Shown here: one piece after another, positions 17,004 through 24,665 of the stretch | How positions within the stretch are numbered: position 1 is the first letter of the stretch | How the letters are laid out: the number at the start of each line of letters is the position of its first letter | Source: Thiobacillus sp. | GTDB taxonomy: Bacteria; Pseudomonadota; Gammaproteobacteria; Burkholderiales; Thiobacillaceae | Assembly: GCF_030696885.1 (NCBI RefSeq) | Contig: NZ_JAUYRI010000013.1 | Coordinates: forward strand, 1 to 64,000 | DNA: 64,000 bases | Reading direction: 5' to 3' | The notes under the pieces: generated by a model | Told to the model about the DNA's origin: nothing | Database searches by the model: none | Seen by the model: the letters and a program-made list of their open reading frames with translations, nothing else | Position numbers and translations under genes: made by a program

Positions 17004-18269
17004 ATGACCCTGAATCGTCGCGACTTCCTGAAAATTTCCGGCGCGGGTGCAGCGATCACGCTCACCGGCTGTGCCACCACCTCGTCTGCTTCCGGCCCCC
17101 GCGCCCACGTTGTCGTGGTCGGTGCCGGTTTTGGCGGCGCCACCTGCGCCAAATACCTGCGCACCTGGGGCCCCAATGTCGACGTTACCCTGATCGAGCC
17201 GAACGACACGTTCATCTCCTGCCCGATTTCCAATTGGGTGATCGGCGGCCTGCGCAACATGAACGACATCACCCACCGCTATGACAAGCTGTCGAAGCAT
17301 GGCATCAAGATGGTCAAGGACAGCGTCGTCGCCATCGACCCCGGCAAGCGCACCGTCACCACACGCGGTGGATCGACCATCGGCTACGACCGCCTGGTGC
17401 TGGCCCCCGGTATCGATGTGATGACCGACAGCATCAAGGGCTACCAGGATGCCGAAGCCGCCGGCAAAGTCGTCCACGCCTGGAAAGCCGGTCCGCAGAC
17501 CGCGCAGTTGCGCCAGCAGCTCGAGGCCATGCCCGACGGCGGCACCTTCGTCATGTCGGTTCCGGCCACGCCCTACCGATGCCCGCCTGGACCCTACGAG
17601 CGCATCTGCATGGTCGCCCACTACTTCAAGCAGGCAAAGCCGAAGTCCAAGATCATCGTGCTCGACAGCAACGCCGACATCGTGTCGAAGAAGCCGCTGT
17701 TCACCGATGCCTGGAACACCTTCTACCCCGGCATGATCGAATACCGTGGCAGCAACGCACCGGTGTCGGTGGACGGCGGCAAAATGATCGTCACAACCGA
17801 CCTCGACGACGTCAAGGCCGACGTGATGAACGTGGTGCCGCGCCAGCGTGCGGGTAGCCTCACGGCCCTGGCCGGCGCGCGCAACGACAGCGGCGGCAAC
17901 TGGTGCACGGTCAACCTCGCCACCTTCGAGTCGACCACGGTACCCAACGTCCATGTCATCGGCGATTCGGTGCTGTCCGGCCTGCCGAAATCCGGCCACA
18001 TGGCGACCAACCAGGCCAAGGTGTGCGCCGCCGCCATCGTCGAACTGCTGGCCGGCCGCCAGCCCGACGCGATGCCCGTTATCGCCAACACCTGCTACTC
18101 CGCCACCTCCGGCAATACCTCCGGCTACGTCGCCAACGTATGGCGCTACGACGCCGCCAAGGGCTATGTCAACCAGCCGGAAAGCGGCGCCACGCCGAAG
18201 GGCGACGCCGCCAACTTCGTCTTCAATGAATCGTGGGCGAAGAACATCTGGGCCGACGTGCTCAGCTGA
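17004..18269 (+). CDS. fccB: Flavocytochrome c sulfide dehydrogenase, flavoprotein subunit
   Basis: 421 aa. It has a Tat signal (RRDFLK, 5-10), an FAD dinucleotide fold (VVVGAGFGG), the Cys segment SCPISNW, and a second Cys in NTCYS near the C-terminus. These match the FccB/SoxF family, whose redox cysteines form the disulfide next to FAD. With FccA it oxidises sulfide to sulfur in the periplasm. The Tat signal ends with LTGC (20-23), a lipobox-like site, so the protein may be lipid-anchored; this is unusual for FccB. Confidence 0.92.
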   Translation: MTLNRRDFLKISGAGAAITLTGCATTSSASGPRAHVVVVGAGFGGATCAKYLRTWGPNVDVTLIEPNDTFISCPISNWVIGGLRNMNDITHRYDKLSKHGIKMVKDSVVAIDPGKRTVTTRGGSTIGYDRLVLAPGIDVMTDSIKGYQDAEAAGKVVHAWKAGPQTAQLRQQLEAMPDGGTFVMSVPATPYRCPPGPYERICMVAHYFKQAKPKSKIIVLDSNADIVSKKPLFTDAWNTFYPGMIEYRGSNAPVSVDGGKMIVTTDLDDVKADVMNVVPRQRAGSLTALAGARNDSGGNWCTVNLATFESTTVPNVHVIGDSVLSGLPKSGHMATNQAKVCAAAIVELLAGRQPDAMPVIANTCYSATSGNTSGYVANVWRYDAAKGYVNQPESGATPKGDAANFVFNESWAKNIWADVLS

Positions 18270-18283
18270 TCAGGGTGTCGCTG

Positions 18284-18320
18284 CAAATAAAAACGGGGCC
18301 GCGGCCCCGTTTTTATTTTC
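18284..18320. terminator. Bidirectional intrinsic terminator after fccB
   Basis: AATAAAAACGGGGCC pairs with GGCCCCGTTTTTATT directly, with flanking A and T tracts. It serves fccB on the plus strand and the convergent yjdM on the minus strand. Confidence 0.9.
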
Positions 18321-18345
18321 CGGACCGAAACGATCCGGACCGCCC

Positions 18346-18684
18346 TTACGCCTTCCTCACAAACTCCGACTTCAAACCCATCTGGCCGATGCCCTCGATC
18401 TTGCAGTCGATGTCGTGATCGCCTTCGACGAGACGGATATTCTTGACCTTGGTGCCCACCTTGACGACCAGGGACGAGCCCTTGACCTTCAGGTCCTTGA
18501 TCACCGTCACAGTATCTCCGTCCGCCAGCATATTACCGTTGGCATCGCGCACCACCTTCGCATCCTCCGTGGCCGCCGGCGCATCCTTGGACCACTCATG
18601 CGCACACTCCGGACACACGAGCACCGTGCCGTCTTCGTAGGCAAATTCAGAACCGCACTGGGGGCACTTCGGCAAACCGCTCAT
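18346..18684 (-). CDS. yjdM: Zinc-ribbon protein of the PhnA/YjdM family
   Basis: 112 aa. The N-terminal zinc ribbon (CPQCG ... CPECAHEW) is followed by the conserved PhnA domain ([26 protein letters not shown]). The family was once named PhnA for a suspected phosphonoacetate link, but its biochemical role is unsettled. The start ATG at 18684 gives [11 protein letters not shown], the usual N-terminus; longer readings upstream have no support. Confidence 0.93.
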   Translation of the reverse strand: MSGLPKCPQCGSEFAYEDGTVLVCPECAHEWSKDAPAATEDAKVVRDANGNMLADGDTVTVIKDLKVKGSSLVVKVGTKVKNIRLVEGDHDIDCKIEGIGQMGLKSEFVRKA

Positions 18685-18817
18685 GCTGTCCTCCGTTGCG
18701 TGCTTGCGTTGCCGTCTTTCATATTCATTCGGGGGAATACATGTACAGCCGGATAACAATAGCCGGCGCAATCCGCTGGAATATCAAGAAAGCATGGAGC
18801 AACACGATATCCTCTTA

Positions 18818-19345
18818 TCACCTCTCGTACACCACAAAATCAAACCTCAGCGCATCGCCCTTTTCGCCCGTGTGCGATTCGCGCGAGACTTCCCTGAACA
18901 GACCCTTGTCGTAGTCGGGAAACCAGGCGTCGCCCACCGTGTCGATGTCGACCTCGGTCAGGTACAGCCGATCGGCCAGCGGAATGGCCTGCGCATAGAG
19001 TTCGGCGCCGCCGATGAAGAAGGCTTCGTCGGCATCCTCGCACAGGGCGAGCGCGGCGAGGATCGAGTCGGCCACGAGGCAGCCTTCGGGCCGATAGTGT
19101 GCATTGCGGGTGATGACGATGTTGGTGCGACCGGGCAGCGGGCGGCCGAGCGACTCGAAGGTCTTGCGGCCCATCAGGATGGGGTGCTTGAGCGTCAGCG
19201 CCTTGAAGTGGGCGAGGTCTTCCGGAAGCCGCCAGGGCAAGCGGTTTTCAATGCCGATGACGCGGTTTTTCGCGAGCGCGGCGATCACACTGATCCTCGG
19301 CTTTTTCCCTTCACCCTCCACCCTTCCCCCTTCACCCATCGTCAT
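18818..19345 (-). CDS. folA: Dihydrofolate reductase
   Basis: 175 aa. [31 protein letters not shown] is split here only to show its start; it holds the substrate-binding Asp/Trp region. [15 protein letters not shown] and FFIGGAELY bind NADPH. The enzyme makes tetrahydrofolate and works with ThyA. The first 16 codons ([15 protein letters not shown]) are an atypical Gly/Glu-rich extension encoded by a heptanucleotide array. The ATG overlaps the thyA stop by 4 nt. Confidence 0.95.
   Translation of the reverse strand: MTMGEGGRVEGEGKKPRISVIAALAKNRVIGIENRLPWRLPEDLAHFKALTLKHPILMGRKTFESLGRPLPGRTNIVITRNAHYRPEGCLVADSILAALALCEDADEAFFIGGAELYAQAIPLADRLYLTEVDIDTVGDAWFPDYDKGLFREVSRESHTGEKGDALRFDFVVYER
19303..19337. 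repeat. Heptanucleotide array inside the folA 5' end
   Basis: Five consecutive 7-nt units on the plus strand: TTTTCCC, TTCACCC, TCCACCC, TTCCCCC, TTCACCC. Read on the coding strand they are GGGTGAA-type units. They encode the unusual FolA N-terminal extension. No opposite arm is seen. Confidence 0.8.
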
Positions 19346-20136
19346 ACCGCCACCGGCGCCTTGATCGCGGGGTGCGGGTCGTAGCCTTCGAGCGTGAAAT
19401 CCTCGAAGCGGAACGCGAAGATGTCTTTCACCTCAGGATTCAGCGTCATCGTCGGCGACAGGCGCGGCTCGCGGGAGAGTTGTTCGCGCGTCTGGTCGAG
19501 GTGATTCAGGTACAGGTGCGCGTCGCCCAGGGTGTGGACAAAGTCGCCGGGTTTCAGGCCCGTGACCTGCGCCATCATCAGCGTCAACAAAGCATACGAG
19601 GCGATATTGAACGGCACGCCGAGGAAGATGTCAGCGCTGCGCTGATACAGCTGGCAGCTCAGCTTGCCGTCTGCAACATAGAACTGGAAGAAGGCGTGGC
19701 ACGGTGCCAACGCCATCTTGTCTAGATCTGCCACGTTCCACGCCGAGACGATGATGCGGCGCGAGTCTGGGTTGGTCTTCAGCGTTTTCACCGCTTCGGA
19801 AATCTGATCAATGGTGCCGCCGTCGGGTCGGGGCCAGGATCGCCACTGATGGCCGTAGACCGGGCCGAGGTTGCCGTTCTCATCCGCCCATTCGTCCCAG
19901 ATCGAGACGCCGTTTTCCTTCAGGTACTTGATATTGGTGTCGCCCTGCAAGAACCACAGCAGCTCGTGAATGATCGAGCGCAAATGGCATTTCTTGGTGG
20001 TGACGAGCGGAAAGCCGTCAGCGAGGTTGTAGCGCATCTGCCAGCCGAACACCGACAGGGTGCCGGTGCCAGTGCGGTCGTCTTTTCGGGTACCGTGCTC
20101 AAGCACGTGGCGCATCAGGTCGAGGTAGGGTTTCAT
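19342..20136 (-). CDS. thyA: Thymidylate synthase
   Basis: 264 aa, the E. coli length. The catalytic Cys lies in [12 protein letters not shown], the folate/dUMP residues in [17 protein letters not shown], and the end is normal. It converts dUMP to dTMP while oxidising methylene-tetrahydrofolate, so pairing with folA downstream is functional. The ATG is at 20136; the same frame is open further upstream, but that part belongs to the neighbouring gene region. Confidence 0.97.
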   Translation of the reverse strand: MKPYLDLMRHVLEHGTRKDDRTGTGTLSVFGWQMRYNLADGFPLVTTKKCHLRSIIHELLWFLQGDTNIKYLKENGVSIWDEWADENGNLGPVYGHQWRSWPRPDGGTIDQISEAVKTLKTNPDSRRIIVSAWNVADLDKMALAPCHAFFQFYVADGKLSCQLYQRSADIFLGVPFNIASYALLTLMMAQVTGLKPGDFVHTLGDAHLYLNHLDQTREQLSREPRLSPTMTLNPEVKDIFAFRFEDFTLEGYDPHPAIKAPVAV

Positions 20137-20147
20137 CGTAAGAATCG

Positions 20148-21023
20148 TCAGGGTTTTGCGGGGGCGGCCTGGACCGCCTGCGTATCGTTCGCTGCCACGG
20201 GATCGGTCAGCGCACCGTCGAAGAAACCGGCAAACCGGGTTGCGGGCGCGTGGCCGTAGACATTCCAGAATGCGATCTCGAAGTCGGCATTGTCCTGCAC
20301 CGCCAGCGCCAGCGCGCGGAAGCGCGCCGCGTCGTGCGCCTTGAGCCAGCCGACCAGCAGCATAGACTGGCGGTAGAACTCGTGGATGCTGAGCCCGGAC
20401 GCGGCGGCGCGGTGGCGCTTGTCCGGCGTGTCGCGCGCGCCAAGTTTGACCTGGCGGCCGGCGCGGATGGCCGCATAGGCCTGGGCGTCGGTCGCGTATT
20501 CGGCACCGCCGCCCTCCGCAGTGAGCGAGGCCCAGCCTTCGTGGAACCACACCGGCAGCGTGCTGTGATAGTGGCCGATGCGCTGGCCCAGATGCAGGTG
20601 GGCCAGCTCATGGGCCAGCAGCGCGGGCAGGCGGTGCTTTTCGCGGCCGTCGAGATTGGGCGACAGGATCAGGCGATTATCGGGGATGACGGCGGCCGAC
20701 AGTTTGGGCGTCAGCACATGGCGCTTGAAGCAGGCCTCGCTGCCGCACACATGCACGCGCGGCGGGCGGACAAAGGGCAGGTAGTGTGCCGCCTCGACTT
20801 TTGCGATGGCCGCCGGCAGCACCGCCGACACCCGCTCGCCGTAGACCTCGTAGCCCGGCTCGACCCACACCCGCGCATCGCCCGCCAGCGGGACAAAACT
20901 TTCCAGCGGCGTGAGCGCGCGCGGGTGGCTCACAGTCATGGCGCAGCCGGACAGCAGCAGGCAGGCTGCTGCCACGATCACGCCCGGCAGCGACCTGCTT
21001 GAAGAGAAATTCGGCCAGTCCAT
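20148..21023 (-). CDS. Lipoprotein with gluzincin-type metallopeptidase motif
   Basis: 291 aa. A lipoprotein signal ends LLSGC (Cys27). HELAH (138-142) and a downstream Glu in WFHEGWAS (Glu162) form the HExxH...E zinc site seen in peptidase MA-like proteins. No close named family is recognised. It would be anchored in the periplasm or outer membrane and could be an active protease. The ATG at 21023 is chosen; a TTG at 21032 is possible. It lies 11 nt upstream of thyA in the same direction, but a functional link is not evident. Confidence 0.75.
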   Translation of the reverse strand: MDWPNFSSSRSLPGVIVAAACLLLSGCAMTVSHPRALTPLESFVPLAGDARVWVEPGYEVYGERVSAVLPAAIAKVEAAHYLPFVRPPRVHVCGSEACFKRHVLTPKLSAAVIPDNRLILSPNLDGREKHRLPALLAHELAHLHLGQRIGHYHSTLPVWFHEGWASLTAEGGGAEYATDAQAYAAIRAGRQVKLGARDTPDKRHRAAASGLSIHEFYRQSMLLVGWLKAHDAARFRALALAVQDNADFEIAFWNVYGHAPATRFAGFFDGALTDPVAANDTQAVQAAPAKP

Positions 21024-21123
21024 TTTCCGCAAAATTGTCTATTGTCTATAACTGACGTGGGCTTCATGCCCCCGCACGTTTACCTGCTTCACAATCCATC
21101 GCCCCCCAAGGAGGAATCTCGAC

Positions 21124-22404
21124 ATGGAGCATTCAGCCTTTCTGCCCACCCGGGCAGCACGCCTCTCATTATCCACCCTGCTCGGCGCCCTGGCATGGGC
21201 CGCGTTTCCGCTCGACAGCGATGCCCAGTCCGGCAAAGGCGCGCGCACCGCACCGATGGAGCTGACGCAGCCGGTGTCCGCCACGCCCTGGACACGCTAT
21301 GGCGGCTGGCCCGCCACCGACTGGAAAGACTACAACACGCTGGCCGTGCTCACCTCACCCGCCCATGCCCCCCCGCCGAAACTCGATGGGCCGATCGCCG
21401 GCAACCCCGCGAACGGCGAGAAGCTCGCGTTCGACCGCGCACGCGGCGGCAGTTGCGTCGCCTGCCATATCATGGGCAAGACCACCCCCGCGCTGCCCGG
21501 CAACATCGGACCGGATCTATCCACGATCGGCACCTGGGGACGGACCGACCAGTGGCTGTTCGATTATGTGTACGACCCACGCAGCGTCAATCCCAATTCG
21601 ATGATGCCGCCCTGGGGTGCCCACAAGCTGTTCAGCGTGCAGGAAATCCACGACATCGTGGCCTTCATGAAAACGCTCAAGACGCCCCACGTCTTCAGTA
21701 ACGAACTGGAAAACCCCGCCACACGGCCCGTCCCGGTCGAAACCCGCGACAACCTCGACCCCTTCGTTAACGACGGCATGGCCGCGGTGGAGCGCGCCCG
21801 CGGAATCTATGCGCGCGCCGGCGCCAGCGGTAAATCCTGCGCGTCCTGTCATGCCGCGCCGGAAAAAAGCTTCAAGACCTGGGCCGCCACGATGCCGCGC
21901 TACGACGCGCGGCTGAAAAAGGTCATCGGCGTCGAGGAATTCATCACGCGCCACGCCCGCAGCACCACCGGCGACACCCTGCTGATGCAGAGCGCGGACA
22001 ACATCGACCTGGCGATCTACCTGCGCCATCTCGCCAACGGCACCCCGATCAAGGTCGACACCACGTCGAAGGACGCAGCCGCAGCAATTCAGCGCGGCAA
22101 CGATTTGATGGCACGGAAGATCGGCCAGCTCAATTTTGCTTGCATGGACTGCCACAGCCTGGGCGCCAACAAGTGGGTGCGCGGTCAGTGGCTGACCGGA
22201 ACCAAAGGGCAGATTGCGCACTTCCCCACTTTCCGCACCAGTCGCAGCGAAATCTGGGATCTGCGCAAACGCTTCCAGTGGTGCAACGTCGCCATCCGCG
22301 CCAACGAACTGCCGCCTGACGCGGTGGAATACGGCGACATCGAACTCGCCCTGACCGCCCTCAATCAGGGGCAGAAAGTGAACGTGCCGGGCATCCGCCA
22401 CTGA
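21124..22404 (+). CDS. SoxX-SoxA fusion, triheme sulfur-oxidation cytochrome
   Basis: 426 aa with a strong AAGGAGGA site and a signal peptide ending near 35. The N-terminal third is SoxX-like: haem CVACH at 111-115, GNIGPDLS, and Met160/161 as likely ligand. The rest is SoxA-like: haems CASCH (239-243) and CMDCH (340-344). RFQWCN then places Cys387 as the persulfide active-site ligand. SoxXA joins thiosulfate to the SoxYZ carrier. The two subunits are normally separate genes in a sox operon; here they are fused and stand alone beside thyA and bpt. The two-domain reading is inferred from motifs. Confidence 0.85.
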   Translation: MEHSAFLPTRAARLSLSTLLGALAWAAFPLDSDAQSGKGARTAPMELTQPVSATPWTRYGGWPATDWKDYNTLAVLTSPAHAPPPKLDGPIAGNPANGEKLAFDRARGGSCVACHIMGKTTPALPGNIGPDLSTIGTWGRTDQWLFDYVYDPRSVNPNSMMPPWGAHKLFSVQEIHDIVAFMKTLKTPHVFSNELENPATRPVPVETRDNLDPFVNDGMAAVERARGIYARAGASGKSCASCHAAPEKSFKTWAATMPRYDARLKKVIGVEEFITRHARSTTGDTLLMQSADNIDLAIYLRHLANGTPIKVDTTSKDAAAAIQRGNDLMARKIGQLNFACMDCHSLGANKWVRGQWLTGTKGQIAHFPTFRTSRSEIWDLRKRFQWCNVAIRANELPPDAVEYGDIELALTALNQGQKVNVPGIRH

Positions 22405-22499
22405 GCAGCCTGGCGACACGACGGCGCGCGCGGGTCAGGCCATCTCGTGAACCGCCCCAGAAACCAAGGTGGCGCGCCAGCGCATTAGGCACCATCGGT

Positions 22500-23225
22500 C
22501 TATGCAGGGGCCATCAACTGCCAGCGGCCGTCGATCAGGCCTTCCAGCGGCGGGTACTGCTGCTTGTAGGCCATCTTCGGGCTCTCGCCGATCCAGTAGC
22601 CGAGGTAGAGGTAGGGCAGGTCCAGTCGTTTTGCGAGCTCGATCTGCCACAGCACGCCGTAGACGCCGAGGCTGTCGCGGTCGCGCGCGGGATCGAAGAA
22701 AGTGTAGACGGCCGAGATGCCGTCATCGATCTGGTCGACCACCGCCACCATCACCAGGGTCTCACCGTCGCGGAATTCGACCATCACGGAATCGACGTTA
22801 GACGACAGCAGAAACTGGGTGTACTGGTCGGGGCCATCGCGGTCCATGCCGCCGCCGGCGTGGCGGCTGCCGAGGTAACTGCGATAGAGCTGGTAATGTT
22901 CTTCCTTGAAATCGAGCGGCAGAAAGCGCGCGCTCAGGTGCCGGTTGCGCTTGAGGCAGCGGCGCTGGGTGCGGTTGGGTACAAAGCGCGCAACCTCGAC
23001 CCGCACCGGCACGCAGGCATGGCACTGCTCGCAGTGGGGGCGGTAGGTGAACTGGCCGCTGCGGCGGAAGCCGGCGCGGATCAGCGCACTGTAGGCATGC
23101 GCGTCGATCATGTGGGTGGGGGTGGCGACCTGCGAGCGCGCGCGTCGTCCCGGCAGGTAGCTGCAGTCGTAATGCGCGGTCAGGTAGAACTGGATGCGCT
23201 GAAAAGGCGGTTCGGTCGGATGCAT
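22500..23225 (-). CDS. bpt: Aspartate/glutamate leucyltransferase
   Basis: 241 aa. [16 protein letters not shown], the Cys pair in [16 protein letters not shown] and the C-terminal [21 protein letters not shown] are hallmarks of the bacterial Ate1-like Bpt family. It adds Leu to proteins that begin with Asp or Glu, marking them for ClpAP. It overlaps the upstream aat by 1 nt; both belong to the N-degron pathway. Confidence 0.95.
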   Translation of the reverse strand: MHPTEPPFQRIQFYLTAHYDCSYLPGRRARSQVATPTHMIDAHAYSALIRAGFRRSGQFTYRPHCEQCHACVPVRVEVARFVPNRTQRRCLKRNRHLSARFLPLDFKEEHYQLYRSYLGSRHAGGGMDRDGPDQYTQFLLSSNVDSVMVEFRDGETLVMVAVVDQIDDGISAVYTFFDPARDRDSLGVYGVLWQIELAKRLDLPYLYLGYWIGESPKMAYKQQYPPLEGLIDGRWQLMAPA

Positions 23226-23911
23226 TACGGGTCAAAGGTCCAGGGGCCGCTTCGATGCGGCAAGTTTACCAATTCCGTCAGCCGCGCCGTGAATGCCGTG
23301 CGCGGCATCGTGCGGGCGCCCATACTGGCCAGGTGCGGGGTTTCCATCTGGCAGTCGATCAGACCGAATTCCCAGCGCTGAAGTTGCTGCGCCAAGCGCA
23401 CCAGCGCCACCTTGGAGGCGTCGGCTTCGCGACTGAACATCGATTCGCCGTAAAACATGCGGCCGATCGCCACGCCGTACAGGCCACCGACCAGCTGGCC
23501 GTCGCGCCAGGTTTCCACCGAATGCGCATAGCCCGCCTCGAACAGACGGCTGTAGGCCGCGACCATCGCCGGCGAAATCCAGGTGCCGCCGGCGTCTTCG
23601 CGCGGCGCAGCGCAGGCGCGCATCACGTCGGCGAAGGCGCTGTCGACGCGCAGCTCGAAGCCGCCATTGCGCAGGCGCCGGGCCAGCGAACGGGTGACGC
23701 GCACTTCGCCGGGTACCAGCACCATGCGCGGATCGGGGCACCACCACAGGATCGGTTCGCCGGGATTGAACCAGGGAAAGATGCCGTGACGGTAGGCGTC
23801 CAGCAGGCGCGCCACGGACAGATCGCCGCCCATGGCCAGCAGGCCGTTGGGGTCGGCCAGCGCGGTTTCGACCGGGGGAAAGAATGTGGTGTTTTGGAGA
23901 CGTTCCGTCAT
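23225..23911 (-). CDS. aat: Leucyl/phenylalanyl-tRNA-protein transferase
   Basis: 228 aa. [41 protein letters not shown] and [20 protein letters not shown] are diagnostic Aat segments. It transfers Leu or Phe from tRNA to N-terminal Lys or Arg of proteins. It is followed by bpt in one unit and is divergent from the OmpW-like gene. Confidence 0.96.
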   Translation of the reverse strand: MTERLQNTTFFPPVETALADPNGLLAMGGDLSVARLLDAYRHGIFPWFNPGEPILWWCPDPRMVLVPGEVRVTRSLARRLRNGGFELRVDSAFADVMRACAAPREDAGGTWISPAMVAAYSRLFEAGYAHSVETWRDGQLVGGLYGVAIGRMFYGESMFSREADASKVALVRLAQQLQRWEFGLIDCQMETPHLASMGARTMPRTAFTARLTELVNLPHRSGPWTFDP

Positions 23912-23964
23912 GACTTCATGGTATCGGATTCAACAGGGCTTGCATCCGAACCTAGGCTGGTATT

Positions 23965-23980
23965 AAGATATTGATATCTT
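23965..23980. promoter_or_regulatory. Perfect palindrome AAGATAT-TG-ATATCTT before ompW
   Basis: A 16-bp dyad with 7-bp arms, 25 nt upstream of the start of the OmpW-like gene and in the aat-ompW divergent region. It does not match the FNR consensus exactly. It is a good operator candidate; the regulator is unknown. Confidence 0.45.
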
Positions 23981-24005
23981 CAATATTACTTAAATGAGGT
24001 CGATC

Positions 24006-24581
24006 ATGAAAAAAACCCTGCTTGCCCTGGCTTTGATTGCCGCCCTGCCCGCTTCTGCCTTCGCCGACAACTGGATGATGCGCGTGCGCGCCATCGACAT
24101 CGCGCCGGACGTCAAGTCGTCCAGCCTGCCCGGTGTCGACGTATCGGACGAATGGGTACCGGAAATCGACTTCACCTATTTCGTCACGCCCAACATCGGC
24201 CTGGAACTGATCCTGGCGACCGCCCGTCATGAAGTGACGCTGAACGGCACGAGCCTCGGCAAGCTGAACCACCTGCCGCCGACGCTGCTGCTGCAGTACC
24301 ACTTCAACCCCACGTCCAAGATCAAACCGTATGTTGGCGCCGGCCTGAACTACACCCGCTTCTATAATGTCGATTTGCCCGGCTTCAAGGTCGACAGCAA
24401 CAGCGTCGGCGGCGCGTTGCAGGCGGGCGTGGACATCGCAATCACCAAGAATGGCTATATCAACCTCGACGTCAAGAAAATCTGGATCGACACCACGGTC
24501 AAAACGGACGCAGGCGTCAAGGTCACCGACCTCGACATCAATCCGGTCGTCTGGGGCATCGGCTACGGGTTCCGCTTCTGA
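24006..24581 (+). CDS. OmpW family outer membrane protein
   Basis: 191 aa with signal peptide MKKTLLALALIAALPASAFA. It forms a small beta-barrel, with features of OmpW: LLLQYHFNP, PYVGAGLNYTRFY and a C-terminal aromatic residue (GYGFRF). OmpW proteins form an eight-stranded barrel thought to pass small hydrophobic molecules. The ATG at 24006 has GAGGT 6 nt upstream; an ATG at 23994 is in frame but has no such site. Confidence 0.92.
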   Translation: MKKTLLALALIAALPASAFADNWMMRVRAIDIAPDVKSSSLPGVDVSDEWVPEIDFTYFVTPNIGLELILATARHEVTLNGTSLGKLNHLPPTLLLQYHFNPTSKIKPYVGAGLNYTRFYNVDLPGFKVDSNSVGGALQAGVDIAITKNGYINLDVKKIWIDTTVKTDAGVKVTDLDINPVVWGIGYGFRF

Positions 24582-24665
24582 CAACACGCGTTTGTTGACG
24601 CCAGCGGCCGTTCCGACCTCTCTCCCGGATCAGCCGACTGATCGCGTCCTTTTGCGGGGCGATTC

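Noticed and set aside
23965-23985. FNR box before ompW
   Set aside because: The sequence TTGATATCTTCAA does not keep the TTGAT-N4-ATCAA spacing.
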